A stretch of 64,000 nt of DNA from Nitrospiraceae bacterium (GCA_919902505.1 CAKKRE010000006.1:1-64000); one strand, 5' to 3'; counted from the stretch's first letter, positions 7,992 through 20,199 are shown. A program made the numbers and translations. Notes: generated by a model not told the origin, from the sequence alone.

Positions 7992-9182
7992 CTACAACCC
8001 CAAGGAGTAAAAGAGGACGGCGAAGATGCCATCGACGACGGTGATCAGCACCAGGCCACTCACGACGGCCCTGGTCGCGGAGTCGCCCACCGCGCTCGCC
8101 CCGCTCTTGGTCTGGAGCCCTCGCAGACAACCGATGGCCGCCACGACAATGCCGAAGACCACCGATTTCGCCAGCCCGCCGACCATGTCGCCGGCCGTCA
8201 CCGCCGACTGCAGCTGGATGAGGTAGGTCACAAAGGGGAATCCGAGCGACAACATCACCACCGCTCCACCGACGAGGCCCAGCAGGCTGGCGAACACCGA
8301 GAGCAGCGGCGTCATCGCCACCGCGGCAATCACACGCGGGACGACGAGAAACGTGACTGGTTCCAACCCCATCGTGGTCAACGCATCGATTTCCTCGCTG
8401 ACTTTCATGGTCCCAAGTTCGGCGGCAAAAGCCGAACCGGATCGCCCGGCCAAGATGATGGCCGTGAGGAGCGGACCGAGTTCTCGCAACATCGAGAGCC
8501 CGATCAGGTTCGCGACGAACATGTCCGCGCCGAACTGATGCAGCGGGATCGCCGACTGAAACGCCATGATGAGCCCCAGGAGAAATCCCAGTAAGGCGAT
8601 TATCGGCAGGGCATTCACTCCCGCCAGTTCTGCAGTCAGCCAGGCCTCCTTCCATCGTACGATCCGCGGGCGTAGCGCCGCCCGAGCAAGGGCCACGGAC
8701 AACTCGCCGACGAAGGCGGTCAACTTTGTGACATCGTTCCACAGCAAGACCCCGAATCGACCGACTTGTTCGAGGAAGGAGCCTTGCGAGGCTTTCGGCT
8801 GCGGCGACTCGCCGGAGGATCGGCTGTAGAGATCTACGAGGGCTCGGAAGGCGGGATCGAGGGAGCAAATCTCATATTGGCCACGATGGGCTGACTGGCG
8901 CCGCCCGAGTTCCAACAGCAACGCGGCTCCTGCGCCATCGCAGTAGGTCAGGCGCGAGGCGTCGATGGTCAGCTGTCTGGGTTGTGCAAGGCGAAGCGCC
9001 TCGAGCGCCGGTTGCCAGACCTGGCCGGTGGTGCGGGAATCGAGGGAGCCGGAGATCGTGAGAACGAGTCCGCAATCTGACATCGATGCGGCCAGGAGCG
9101 GACCCCTCTCTCCGGTTTGGCCGGCTTCCCTGTTCATCGCGCACTCACACACAGCCCTGGTGGAGATGATCCTCCGCAACAT
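7992..9182 (-). CDS. MlaE-family ABC permease with N-terminal STAS domain
   Basis: 396 residues. Residues about 35-105 form a STAS domain (LTISGSLDSRTTGQVWQPAL, LTIDASRLTYCDGAGAALLLELG), here fused to an MlaE permease (GVNALPIIALLGFLLGLIMAFQS, ISMLRELGPLLTAIILAGRSGSAFAAELGTM, EEIDALTTMGLEPV). In other Mla systems STAS is usually a separate subunit (MlaB) that supports MlaF, so the fusion probably plays that part. The ATG at 9182 follows AGGTGG; shorter starts at 9137 or 9083 are possible. It heads the MlaE-F-D-lipoprotein block, 87 nt downstream of the zf-HC2 gene. Confidence 0.9.
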   Translation of the reverse strand: MLRRIISTRAVCECAMNREAGQTGERGPLLAASMSDCGLVLTISGSLDSRTTGQVWQPALEALRLAQPRQLTIDASRLTYCDGAGAALLLELGRRQSAHRGQYEICSLDPAFRALVDLYSRSSGESPQPKASQGSFLEQVGRFGVLLWNDVTKLTAFVGELSVALARAALRPRIVRWKEAWLTAELAGVNALPIIALLGFLLGLIMAFQSAIPLHQFGADMFVANLIGLSMLRELGPLLTAIILAGRSGSAFAAELGTMKVSEEIDALTTMGLEPVTFLVVPRVIAAVAMTPLLSVFASLLGLVGGAVVMLSLGFPFVTYLIQLQSAVTAGDMVGGLAKSVVFGIVVAAIGCLRGLQTKSGASAVGDSATRAVVSGLVLITVVDGIFAVLFYSLGL

Positions 9183-9269
9183 TCTTCCACCTGTTGGTCA
9201 GTTGAACAAACCGAATCTTTCATACCAGGAGCGGGGCCGCGAACGGCCGAGGGAATAGGCGTTGGGGAG

Positions 9270-9545
9270 TCATCCCGCCCAGCGGCCGTGGCTCGCAGCA
9301 AACTGCTGCCGCAGGCGCAGGCGAGTGGCCGGTGAGGGCAGCGGCTTCGGGAGGAGCGCCACCGCTTCCTGAACCAGCCTGAGCTGTTTCATATAGGCGC
9401 GGCAGTGGGAGCACAGGGCGAGATGGATGCGGTAGCGAGCTTCTTCCTTCAGCGAGAGAGCCCCATCCAGACTACGAGTCACCAGTCCAGCTGCTTCCTG
9501 GCAGGCGAGTTTCCGGAGAGGCAAGGGGTGAAACAAGACAGTCAT
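9270..9545 (-). CDS. zf-HC2 putative anti-sigma factor (1)
   Basis: 91 residues without a membrane segment. The core CQEAAGLVTRSLDGALSLKEEARYRIHLALCSHC has the C-x(n)-H-x3-C-x2-C zinc-binding pattern of zf-HC2 (ZAS) anti-sigma factors; the H and two C are in HLALCSHC. Such proteins hold an ECF sigma factor inactive. It lies downstream of the ECF gene at 10077-10799, separated by a membrane protein, and has its own ECF-type promoter at 9583-9608, consistent with feedback control. Its cognate sigma is inferred from position only. Confidence 0.75.
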   Translation of the reverse strand: MTVLFHPLPLRKLACQEAAGLVTRSLDGALSLKEEARYRIHLALCSHCRAYMKQLRLVQEAVALLPKPLPSPATRLRLRQQFAASHGRWAG

Positions 9546-9582
9546 GGTTGTCGGCAGACCGTTTTCCTAGTTCTGCAGGTGA

Positions 9583-9608
9583 GTCTCCTCACCGCGGATT
9601 TCCTTACA
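9583..9608 (-). promoter_or_regulatory. ECF-type promoter TGTAAG-N16-AGAC
   Basis: TGTAAG at 9608-9603 and AGAC at 9586-9583, 16 nt apart on the minus strand. One base differs from CGAC. It would drive the zf-HC2 gene and probably the MlaE-F-D-lipoprotein genes behind it. Confidence 0.5.
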
Positions 9609-9663
9609 CCCCCGATGATGTAGGTCACAAGGTGCGGTGTATCGTACTGAGTCGGGCGCCCAC

Positions 9664-10062
9664 TCAGTGGGGAGGATTCAGTTCTCTGTTCCAGTAAGAA
9701 ATGCTGGCTTGATCGAGATGTCGCTCAAGTTCGCGCAGTTCCTCAAGAGTGAGGGGTGCGTCTTGCGTATGAGACGGGGCTGATTTTCGTGAGGGCTTCA
9801 CTCTTGTGTCCACCTCGTGCGACAGACCTCCGGTCCGCCCTGAAACCCTGTTCACCACCGGGCTGGCTGACTGACCAGGGGATATCAGCGGAGGGATCAC
9901 CACCGTCTGAACAGGTGGTGAAGCAACCAACACAGGACCTTCCTTCGCAACCAGGAGCTCTTCGTGCGATTCCACCGCAGGCGACAGGACTCCTACCCCC
10001 AACACTGCCATCGCGGCGACGGCGCCGACAATCCAGCCTGTATGAGTTTGAACAGAGATCAT
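9664..10062 (-). CDS. Single-pass membrane protein of unknown function in the ECF operon
   Basis: 132 residues. One N-terminal helix (GWIVGAVAAMAVLGVGVLSPAV) is followed by a low-complexity Pro/Val/Ser region (PPVQTVVIPPLISPGQSASPVV) and an acidic C-terminal helix (LTLEELRELERHLDQASISYW). The family is not recognised. It starts 14 nt after the ECF sigma gene with a very strong ribosome site (AGGAGGGAGG). Its position between sigma and zf-HC2 suggests a membrane sensor or regulator in signal control of the sigma factor, but that is inference. Confidence 0.6.
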   Translation of the reverse strand: MISVQTHTGWIVGAVAAMAVLGVGVLSPAVESHEELLVAKEGPVLVASPPVQTVVIPPLISPGQSASPVVNRVSGRTGGLSHEVDTRVKPSRKSAPSHTQDAPLTLEELRELERHLDQASISYWNRELNPPH

Positions 10063-10076
10063 TTTCCTCCCTCCTT

Positions 10077-10799
10077 TTAGTGACGCCCACCGCTCAGATA
10101 CTGCTCAACCGCCAGCCGCACCCGCTCCCTGGCTCGATGTAACCGCACATAGAGGTTCGTCTCCGTGATCTTCAGCAACTCGCAGATCTCGTTTGATTCC
10201 ATGCCTTCCACATCGCGAAGCACGAGGACCTCCTTCAAGGTCACCGGTAAAGCATCGATGGCCTGTTGCATCGCCGTGACGACCTGTTGACTGGCCAGGA
10301 GTGTTTCCGGCGTCCGGTCGTCCCAGGGTTGCGGCGGGAAGGCCCAATGGCCGGCCCACTCTCCCGCCTGATGAAACCGTGAAGGATCCACGGACTCTTC
10401 CGGTTCATCATCGTGGGACTCGAAGGCGGAGAACGTCATATGCCGCTTCTCTCGCACGCCCCGGTCCTTCGCCTTATGAATCAGAATCCCGAAGATCCAG
10501 GTCCGCAGCGACGAGCGCGCCTCGAAGCGGGACAACCCTTCGATCACGGCCATCCACGTGTCTTGCACCACTTCCTCGGCCACCTCCCGATCCGCCACAT
10601 GGCCCAGGGCCATACGAATCAGTGCGCCGTGATGTTTGTCGACCAGCTCGTTGAAGGCACCCTCATCACCGGCGCGGAGCCTGGCAAGGAGGGTCCGCTC
10701 TGCCTGCGGGGGCGGCGTGCCTGTCGAAACGGTCGTCGATTCTCCGACCAGCAAGGACTGTCCCGGCGATTCGTGATAGGTGGTGATGGCTGAATTCAT
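10077..10799 (-). CDS. ECF (sigma-70 family) RNA polymerase sigma factor
   Basis: 240 residues. Region 2 spans about residues 35-110 (LLARLRAGDEGAFNELVDKHHGALIRMAL, EVAEEVVQDTWMAVIEGLSRFEARSSLRTWIFGILIHKAKDRG) and region 4 about residues 180-235 (ALPVTLKEVLVLRDVEGMESNEICELLKITETNLYVRLHRARERVR). The linker between them (residues about 115-175) is long and acidic. The ATG overlaps the STAS gene stop by 4 nt. A zf-HC2 protein lies downstream. It is the only sigma factor in the window and so the obvious candidate for the TGTAAG-N16-CGAC promoters, though this is not proven. Confidence 0.9.
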   Translation of the reverse strand: MNSAITTYHESPGQSLLVGESTTVSTGTPPPQAERTLLARLRAGDEGAFNELVDKHHGALIRMALGHVADREVAEEVVQDTWMAVIEGLSRFEARSSLRTWIFGILIHKAKDRGVREKRHMTFSAFESHDDEPEESVDPSRFHQAGEWAGHWAFPPQPWDDRTPETLLASQQVVTAMQQAIDALPVTLKEVLVLRDVEGMESNEICELLKITETNLYVRLHRARERVRLAVEQYLSGGRH

Positions 10800-11065
10800 G
10801 ACTGACCTCCGATCTGCAGCAACTCCGTCACAAAACCGGGAGCGCTCATAAGGGTGACTTGCGTTCGTGGAAGGTTATTCAGTACCTCGACCCCCCTGGC
10901 ATCGATGAAATCGACATGCGAACAATCCAGATGCACGGTTTTCTTCCGGCGAAGGAGCGATCGGCACTCGTCGTCGAGGAGGGCGGCCCACTGCGCGGTG
11001 ATTTTGCCCTCCAACTTGAGGAGCACGTCGCTCCGGCTTTCTTGAATCTTCGTGATCTTGAGCAT
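10796..11065 (-). CDS. STAS-domain protein (anti-sigma antagonist-like)
   Basis: 89 residues, essentially one STAS domain: VLLKLEGKITAQWAALLDDEC and TVHLDCSHVDFIDARGVEVLNNL. The usual phosphorylatable Ser in the DSSG segment is replaced (DFIDARG), so classical SpoIIAA-type phospho-switching is doubtful. It is the first gene of the operon STAS - ECF sigma - membrane protein - zf-HC2 - Mla and starts about 32 nt after the predicted sigma-54 transcription start. The fused STAS domain of the permease suggests a link to the Mla transporter as an alternative role. Confidence 0.75.
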   Translation of the reverse strand: MLKITKIQESRSDVLLKLEGKITAQWAALLDDECRSLLRRKKTVHLDCSHVDFIDARGVEVLNNLPRTQVTLMSAPGFVTELLQIGGQS

Positions 11066-11108
11066 CGCCTCTGCCGCTCCTTGTGTTCGTATGATGACCA
11101 GCTATTCA

Positions 11109-11123
11109 GCAACAGTGGTGCCA
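11109..11123 (-). promoter_or_regulatory. Sigma-54 promoter (-24/-12)
   Basis: On the minus strand TGGCAC (11123-11118), 5 nt, TTGC (11112-11109), then T. This matches the consensus TGGCACG-N4-TTGC(A/T) at all invariant positions with correct -24/-12 spacing. The STAS gene starts 44 nt further on. The sigma-54 activator gene lies next upstream on the same strand. Confidence 0.8.
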
Positions 11124-11231
11124 GATCGAATGCATGGCAGACAAAGTAGCCTAAGTGCTTGATGTAGAAAGATGAGAGGAGGAGTGTTCAAGACAGAGAC
11201 AAAGGAAACCAGCAGGAATCAATCCTAAAAT

Positions 11232-11257
11232 ATTGGGAACGTCCCAATTAGTTGGGA
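11232..11257. promoter_or_regulatory. Inverted repeat, candidate activator (UAS) site
   Basis: ATTGGGA-ACG-TCCCAAT is a perfect palindrome (7-bp arms) at 11232-11248, followed by another half-site GTTGGGA at 11251-11257. It lies about 110-135 bp upstream of the sigma-54 promoter, the usual position of an enhancer for a bacterial enhancer-binding protein. The neighbouring five-GAF activator with a Fis-type HTH is the likely binder; this is inference. Confidence 0.55.
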
Positions 11258-11318
11258 GTTTTCGATGGGAAAAAGCGAATGGCTGATGGCATATAGCTTA
11301 TGGCAGGGAGCGATTGAG

Positions 11319-11364
11319 TGAACGTGAGATGTAGCTACTCTGCAGGCGTTTCACGAACGACGTT

Positions 11365-11384
<20 letters not shown>
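11319..11384. repeat. GTGAAACGT-type repeat forming an inverted pair at the 3' end of the activator gene
   Basis: GTGAACGTGAGATGTA at 11319-11334 is imperfectly inverted at 11367-11383. The inner arm lies inside the coding end of the activator, where it specifies the last residues VKRET. The same GTGAAACGTGAAACG-type unit recurs at 17994-18103 and 60338-60415. The hairpin may terminate activator transcription, but no clear T-run is present. Confidence 0.45.
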
Positions 11385-15225
<3,841 letters not shown>

Positions 15226-15403
15226 ACCGACCTTTTCCCGTCAAGACCGGCCTACGACTTCTTTCGTACTGGGGAATGGGAGGACTGGGCGGAGAAGTCT
15301 AGCATCGTCGTCGGATCTGATTCAACGGGCTTGGGCGAGTAAGGCACTCACCCGTGCGCTCCCGGAAGGCTGCGCTTGGGTTCTGCCGGAATCGCATTCC
15401 CCA

Positions 15404-16177
15404 CTATTCCTCGTGGATCTGCCGCCCATGCAGTGGCTGGATGGAACGTGCATTGTGACCGATGAGCGAGACGAATTGCGCGATTTGATGAGCGAACATG
15501 GCGATCGGATCGCGCAGCACGATCCACTGGACGCCTTCGGTGCATGGAGGCGTGGTCAACGAGCCGTGGTAAGAGAAATGGTGAGTACTCGCCGGCATGA
15601 GGTCTTGTGGGTTGAACGAGTGCTCTGAACCCAGCTCTCCTACCTTCATGGGAAGCATGGTCCAGAGTTCTGCGAGTGACTGGTTCGGTAAACCGGCTTC
15701 AACGAGCACCGCGATGACGACCACGTGTCCCTTCCGGTCTTGGTGCACCAAATGAATCTCCATCGGGTAAGTCCGACCATCCACATGGTGCTCGCTCGGT
15801 TCGTGGAAATGAAACTGGCCGAGCCGGTATGTGCGACCGTTGACATGTAGCTCGTTTCCCGGCGGCACATTCACTTGGATGGTGTGGCCGTTGTCGAGCG
15901 CACGTACCGAAGCGGCTTGAGAGTGGAAGATCAGCCGCTCCTGGGTCTGCGCATGGCGCGGCGCCACGATGTTGATCGGCGATTGGTGCGAGCCGGCCTC
16001 GCAGGCCATGTAGGCTGGGCTCAACATGCCCCAGTGCTCGATCCCCTCTCGCCCCTCGTAGGGCCAGTGAGAGGAGGCTGTCTCCTCAGCCGACCAGACG
16101 AAAGCGCTGCTAGATAGCAGTCCGCAGACGAGCGACAATGTGAGAAAAAGACGTGGAGCATTCAGGAAAGGAATCAT
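15404..16177 (-). CDS. Periplasmic alpha-class carbonic anhydrase
   Basis: 257 residues with a Sec signal peptide (FLTLSLVCGLLSSSAFVWSAEE). Alpha-CA hallmarks are complete: HWPYEG, SPINIV, the zinc histidines in FHFHEPSEHHVDG and MEIHLVHQD, and the substrate-pocket motif SLTTPPCTEGVQW. It hydrates CO2 reversibly in the periplasm, which would help supply bicarbonate to an autotroph. Single gene, 27 nt from the downstream TVP38-like gene on the same strand. Upstream, 15226-15403 holds no gene I can support. Confidence 0.95.
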   Translation of the reverse strand: MIPFLNAPRLFLTLSLVCGLLSSSAFVWSAEETASSHWPYEGREGIEHWGMLSPAYMACEAGSHQSPINIVAPRHAQTQERLIFHSQAASVRALDNGHTIQVNVPPGNELHVNGRTYRLGQFHFHEPSEHHVDGRTYPMEIHLVHQDRKGHVVVIAVLVEAGLPNQSLAELWTMLPMKVGELGSEHSFNPQDLMPASTHHFSYHGSLTTPPCTEGVQWIVLRDPIAMFAHQIAQFVSLIGHNARSIQPLHGRQIHEE

Positions 16178-16203
16178 GCGCTGCCTCGGCTAAACGAACG
16201 ATG

Positions 16204-17016
16204 CTACCCGATCGTGGCTCGGTACGGAGGAAGACCGGCCGGCGTGGGCCTGCCAGGTTTCGTCGGAAGAATCAACGGCATTACCGTGCCGCCGCAAGCA
16301 GGACAGGTGGTCGATGCGGTCGTCGATGCGACCGGTTCGACGGCGGTGGGTGCAGACCCAAACATGAATTGCGCCAACTTGGATGATCGGTTCCGCTTCA
16401 GCCACTTGGGCAACAGGACGAACAGGGCGACGAGCAGCAGACTCAATCCAATGAGCAACCATTGCGCGGAGATGACGCTGCTGCCCAAATAGACAAAGGC
16501 AAAGGTCGGCGGAATCATCCCGGCGATGGTCGCCAGCGAAAAGGCCCGCAGTGAAACCGTCGTGAAGCCGGCTCCGTAACTGACGACATCGAACGACACG
16601 ATCGGAAGCAGTCGCGCCAGGAAAATGAGCAGGCCGATATGATGGTCCGAACATTTCTCGCAAAAGACGGCGTCGACCCCCAATAAACGAGAAATACCCT
16701 CCCGTCCTAAGGCACGTCCGATCAGGAAGCTGAGCATCGCGCCGATCGCAGCCCCGATCACGGCATAGATCGTCCCGAACAACGGACCGAAGGCCGCGCC
16801 CGATGCCAGATCGAGCGGCAAGCTCGGAATCGGCGGGATCACCACCGCCGTGGCCATCGATACGATCAGCACCGGCGGTCCCCAGGGACCGAATGATTGC
16901 AGCAGCTCCGCGATGTGGGCGGGATTGAGCACCTGCTCGAAGTCAATCTGCCAGCCGAGCGCCAACGAGCCTCCGACGACAATAATTAGGAGCACCAGCT
17001 TGAGCCAGCGAGCCAT
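16204..17016 (-). CDS. TVP38/TMEM64 (DedA-like) membrane protein with a C-terminal CxxC motif
   Basis: 270 residues, about five membrane segments. The SNARE-associated/VTT core is clear: PPVLIVSMATAVVIPPIPSLPLDLASGAAFGPLFGTIYAVIGAAIGAMLSFLIGR, and FLARLLPIVSFDVVSYGAG. The family may scramble or transport lipids; the function here is unassigned. The C-terminal cytoplasmic tail has TCPACGGTVMPL, a small CxxCGG knuckle not typical of the family. The ATG at 17016 follows AAGGA and begins 13 nt after the VOC gene stop. Confidence 0.8.
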   Translation of the reverse strand: MARWLKLVLLIIVVGGSLALGWQIDFEQVLNPAHIAELLQSFGPWGPPVLIVSMATAVVIPPIPSLPLDLASGAAFGPLFGTIYAVIGAAIGAMLSFLIGRALGREGISRLLGVDAVFCEKCSDHHIGLLIFLARLLPIVSFDVVSYGAGFTTVSLRAFSLATIAGMIPPTFAFVYLGSSVISAQWLLIGLSLLLVALFVLLPKWLKRNRSSKLAQFMFGSAPTAVEPVASTTASTTCPACGGTVMPLILPTKPGRPTPAGLPPYRATIG

Positions 17017-17029
17017 CTGTCGGTCCTTC

Positions 17030-18070
17030 CTACGGCGACACCACTTGCACCACATGCCCATCGGGATCACGAACAAGAAAACCTTTTTTGAATCCCAGGC
17101 TCCCATCAGGGGTCGATACCACGCCGGACGAAATAAACTGGGCCGTGTCCCGTAGTGCCGATGCCGCAGCTTCTACATCAGAGACGACCAGCGTGGTTTG
17201 CCAATGCCAGAGATCGGTCGGGTGCGAATCGGGAGGGAAGGGCCGTCCCGCCGTCGGTAATTCGTACTCAAGAAATTCCAGGCCGGGCGGACTCATCTTC
17301 GACGCCAGGCCGGTCACGCGCGTCCAGGCCCCGGGCAAACTGTCGAGATACTGTTGTGTCTGGCCCATGTTGAGCGTTCCCCCGGCAACCGTCATCCCCA
17401 ACAGGTCGCGATAGAACTTGGTGCTGCTGTCGGTGCTCCGCACCGTCATGGCTGTGTGATCAATCCCCATCAAGAGGCTTGGGCCAGGCTTTTTCCAGAT
17501 GGGATTGCCCTTGCCTTCCGGAAACCAGAGGAGTTCGAGATTGTGGCCATCCGGGTCGCGGAACTTGATCGCCTTGATGCCGGCGGCGGCGGGATTCGAG
17601 ATCGGAATCGTCTGTGGCCGAGGCGAGATCTGCCTGACATGATGCTTGCGTAATTGCGCCCAGGCGTCCTCCATGTCGCGCACGACGATGGCGACATGTT
17701 GGAACCAGAGATCGTTGCTGTAGGACGGGACGGGGATCGGCCGGACATCAGGCGGAGACAGAAACTCGATCAGTTCGAGCTGTTGCTCACCGAGCTGCAT
17801 CCGGACGACGCGGGCCCGCACGCCGAAGATACCCCACAGTTGGTCATATTCCGGCCCATCCACCTCGACGTCGCTGGCTGGTTTGAACGCCAGCACGTCA
17901 CGGTAGAAGGCGACGGACCGGTCCATATCCAATACGGTAAAGCCGATGGCAGCGACGGATTGGACGGCAACCTGGGCCTCCGAAGGCCCCGTGAAAAGTG
18001 AAACGTGAACGGTGAAAAGTACGAGGAGTGGCAGGGCTGTGAGCGCAAGCTTCTTGGCCAAACTCTTCAC
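17030..18070 (-). CDS. Secreted two-domain VOC (glyoxalase/dioxygenase superfamily) protein
   Basis: 346 residues. A signal peptide (LALTALPLLVLFTVHVSLFTGPSEAQ) precedes two VOC modules: about 40-180 (AIGFTVLDMDRSVAFYRDVL ... FRDPDGHNLELLWF) and 200-345 (GIDHTAMTVRSTDSSTKFYRDLLGM ... VRDPDGHVVQVV). VOC enzymes bind a divalent metal; the substrate is unknown and export is uncommon for them. The start is GTG at 18070, and both it and its AAAGGTG ribosome site lie inside a GTGAAAGGTGAAATGTGAAG-type repeat; another repeat stretch encodes the signal-peptide residues LFTVHVSLFT. Confidence 0.75.
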   Translation of the reverse strand: MKSLAKKLALTALPLLVLFTVHVSLFTGPSEAQVAVQSVAAIGFTVLDMDRSVAFYRDVLAFKPASDVEVDGPEYDQLWGIFGVRARVVRMQLGEQQLELIEFLSPPDVRPIPVPSYSNDLWFQHVAIVVRDMEDAWAQLRKHHVRQISPRPQTIPISNPAAAGIKAIKFRDPDGHNLELLWFPEGKGNPIWKKPGPSLLMGIDHTAMTVRSTDSSTKFYRDLLGMTVAGGTLNMGQTQQYLDSLPGAWTRVTGLASKMSPPGLEFLEYELPTAGRPFPPDSHPTDLWHWQTTLVVSDVEAAASALRDTAQFISSGVVSTPDGSLGFKKGFLVRDPDGHVVQVVSP

Positions 18071-18103
18071 ATTTCACCTTTCACGTCGATCGTTTCACGC
18101 AAG
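17994..18103. repeat. GTGAAACGT-type short repeats overlapping the start of the VOC gene
   Basis: Two clusters of the degenerate unit (read on the plus strand as GTGAAAAGTGAAACGTGAAC, and on the minus strand as GTGAAAGGTGAAATGTGAAG) lie at 17994-18020 and 18068-18103. The first is coding (signal peptide), the second holds the ribosome site and GTG start. Same family as 11319-11384 and 60338-60415. Confidence 0.5.
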
Positions 18104-19636
18104 CCGTGAGAGCAGGTGCTCCCCTACTCTCAAGGCGTTGGCGATGATCGTCAGCGAGGGATTCACCGCGGAACTCGACACGAAAAAGCTCGCATCGACG
18201 ACGTAGAGATTGTCGAGATCGTGAGCCTTGCAGTTCACATCGAGGACGGAGGTCTTCGGGTTGCGGCCGAACCGCACCGTGCCGCATTGGTGGGCCGTGC
18301 CCGCAATCGGAATCTTCTTCCCGAGGTAGAGGTGTGTCGGCAGGAGATGTTCCTCACAGCCGATGTGGTTCAGCATGCTCTTGAGTTTGGCAGCCAGCCG
18401 CTGATGGGCTTCGAGATTGTTTTCGCTGTAGGCCAAGGTGATGCTGCCGTTTCTGCCGACGAGCACGCGATTGTCGGGATCGGGCAGATCTTCGGAGGTC
18501 ATCCAGAAATCGAGCGAATGTTTGGCCATCACATCGAGGGCAAGACCGGGCGCGAAGGCCGGAGCGCCGGCCCGCAGTGAATCCAGGTCCTGCTTGCCGA
18601 TCATCGAAATGTGGCCCATCGGATATTCCCACTCCGCCGACGCGTGATAAAAATCGTTCAAGCCGATGGTCTTCTGAAACACGGTCGGGTTCGGACGCTT
18701 GGAGATCGCAAGCATCGCCGAGTTGTTATGGCACATGTAGTGGCGGCCCACGAGATCGGAAGAGTTGGCGAGGCCGTTGGGATGGCGTTCATTGGCCGAC
18801 TTCAGAAGCAACGCCGCCGAATTAATCGCACCGGCTGAGACCACAACAATGTCGGCCTGATACGTTTCCTTCATACCGTTTCGTTCAACGCATACGGTGG
18901 TGATCTCTCGTCCCGACGCATTCGTTTCTAATCGAGTGACCAATGCACCAGTGACCAGTGACACATTCGAGTACTGCAGGGCCGGATCAACACAGACCAC
19001 TTGCGAATCCGCCTTCGCATTCACCAAACAAGGAAAGCCGTCACAGGTATTGCAACGAATGCAGGCGCTCTGTTCTTTTTGTTGCTCGTTGAGCATCACG
19101 CCGACCGGGAGGTGGAAGGGCTGATAGCCCATCCTTTTCCAATCTTCATGCAGTTCCTGGATGCGAGGTTCATGCGACAGGGCCGGATACCTATAGGGCG
19201 CGCCGGCTTTCGGTTCGGTCGGATCTTCGCCACGGTTACCGTGCACGTGATACAGGTGCTCGGCCTGCGTGTAATAGGGTTCCAAGTCTTCATAGCGAAT
19301 CGGCCATTCTGGGGAGATGCCGCCATGATGCTTCACTTCGCCGAAGTCCTGTGCGCGCATACGCAGCAGCGCCGCGCCGTAGACTTTCGAATTGCCGCCG
19401 ACGTTGTAGTGGATACCGGGGTGAAACGTGCCCCCGTCTTTGTCCTGCCAGGTTTCTTTGGCCTTGTACTTGTTGTCGATGAAGACGGTCTTGGAGCTCC
19501 AGTTGTCCTTTTCGCGCGGCAGATAGCCGCCCCGTTCCAGCAGGAGAATCTTCTTCCCCGACGGCGCCAACTTATAGGCCAACGTGCCCCCGCCAGGGCC
19601 GGTGCCGATAATGATGATGTCGTAATGGGTGGACAT
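18095..19636 (-). CDS. GMC-family FAD-dependent oxidoreductase
   Basis: 513 residues. The Rossmann FAD-binding motif is IIIIGTGPGGGTLAYKLA with ERGG at the second strand end; GGNSKVYGAALLRMRAQDF is the GMC signature. The C-terminal domain has AGTAHQCGTVRFG and NLYVVDASFFVSSSAVNPSLTIIANALR with the expected His/Asn pair. A Cys-rich insert (ACIRCNTCDGFPC) is present, as in several bacterial GMC dehydrogenases. The substrate is an alcohol or sugar, unidentified. An ECF-type promoter ends 8 nt before the ATG and no Shine-Dalgarno is seen, so the mRNA may be leaderless. Confidence 0.88.
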   Translation of the reverse strand: MSTHYDIIIIGTGPGGGTLAYKLAPSGKKILLLERGGYLPREKDNWSSKTVFIDNKYKAKETWQDKDGGTFHPGIHYNVGGNSKVYGAALLRMRAQDFGEVKHHGGISPEWPIRYEDLEPYYTQAEHLYHVHGNRGEDPTEPKAGAPYRYPALSHEPRIQELHEDWKRMGYQPFHLPVGVMLNEQQKEQSACIRCNTCDGFPCLVNAKADSQVVCVDPALQYSNVSLVTGALVTRLETNASGREITTVCVERNGMKETYQADIVVVSAGAINSAALLLKSANERHPNGLANSSDLVGRHYMCHNNSAMLAISKRPNPTVFQKTIGLNDFYHASAEWEYPMGHISMIGKQDLDSLRAGAPAFAPGLALDVMAKHSLDFWMTSEDLPDPDNRVLVGRNGSITLAYSENNLEAHQRLAAKLKSMLNHIGCEEHLLPTHLYLGKKIPIAGTAHQCGTVRFGRNPKTSVLDVNCKAHDLDNLYVVDASFFVSSSAVNPSLTIIANALRVGEHLLSRLA

Positions 19637-19644
19637 GGCAGGTA

Positions 19645-19670
19645 GTCTGAAAATCCGGCATTGTCTTACA
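19645..19670 (-). promoter_or_regulatory. ECF-type promoter TGTAAG-N16-AGAC, GMC gene
   Basis: TGTAAG at 19670-19665 and AGAC at 19648-19645, 16 nt apart on the minus strand, ending 8 nt before the GMC start codon at 19636. Confidence 0.5.
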
Positions 19671-19757
19671 CCGAAGAAAAGAATCCAAGCGAGCTATTGC
19701 TCCGTAGGGGGTGAGAGGGCATCGTGATCATTCAATGGTTCAAACAAGGAGGTCATC

Positions 19758-20111
19758 ATGCATATGTTAGAACGTATCGGATTCATGGGATTAGGCATCG
19801 TGCTGGTGAGCGCGCTCAGCGGAGCGCCGGTATTCGCAGCAGATAAGCCAATCGAGGACGGGTCGAAGATCGTGATTACGTCTCCCAAGGATGGAAACGA
19901 GGTCAGCGACAGCTTCGAGCTGAAATATGATTTGACCAAGGGCTCCCAGGCTGCACACGCGCACGTGTACTTAGACGATCAGTATCAGAAGGGGTTCGGC
20001 GGAACGTTCAAGGGGGTACCCAAAGGCAAACACAAGATCACCGTGACCGGCGCCACAAAGGATCACGCACTCCTCACCGCCACACAGAGCATCAACATCG
20101 AAGTGCAGTAA
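19758..20111 (+). CDS. Secreted DUF4399-like protein
   Basis: 117 residues with a signal peptide (GLGIVLVSALSGAPVFAADKP). The mature domain IVITSPKDGNEVSDSFELKYDL ... AHVYLDDQYQKGFGGTFKGVPKGKHKITVTGA looks like the DUF4399 beta-sandwich family. Function unknown. The ATG has a perfect AAGGAGGT ribosome site. It is a single plus-strand gene divergent from the GMC gene. A 9-bp stem hairpin follows at 20136-20172. Confidence 0.75.
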   Translation: MHMLERIGFMGLGIVLVSALSGAPVFAADKPIEDGSKIVITSPKDGNEVSDSFELKYDLTKGSQAAHAHVYLDDQYQKGFGGTFKGVPKGKHKITVTGATKDHALLTATQSINIEVQ

Positions 20112-20135
20112 CGTTGCACGCAGTTACCTTCTCCA

Positions 20136-20172
20136 CCGCCGGAGTCTCATTTGGAGGAAGAGGCTCCGGCGG
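20136..20172 (+). terminator. Hairpin downstream of the DUF4399-like gene
   Basis: CCGCCGGAG at 20136-20144 pairs perfectly with CTCCGGCGG at 20164-20172, 25 nt after the stop. No T-run follows, so it is a possible terminator or mRNA 3' stabiliser. Confidence 0.35.
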
Positions 20173-20199
20173 GCCGGGCTATACAAACCTTTTCCAACA

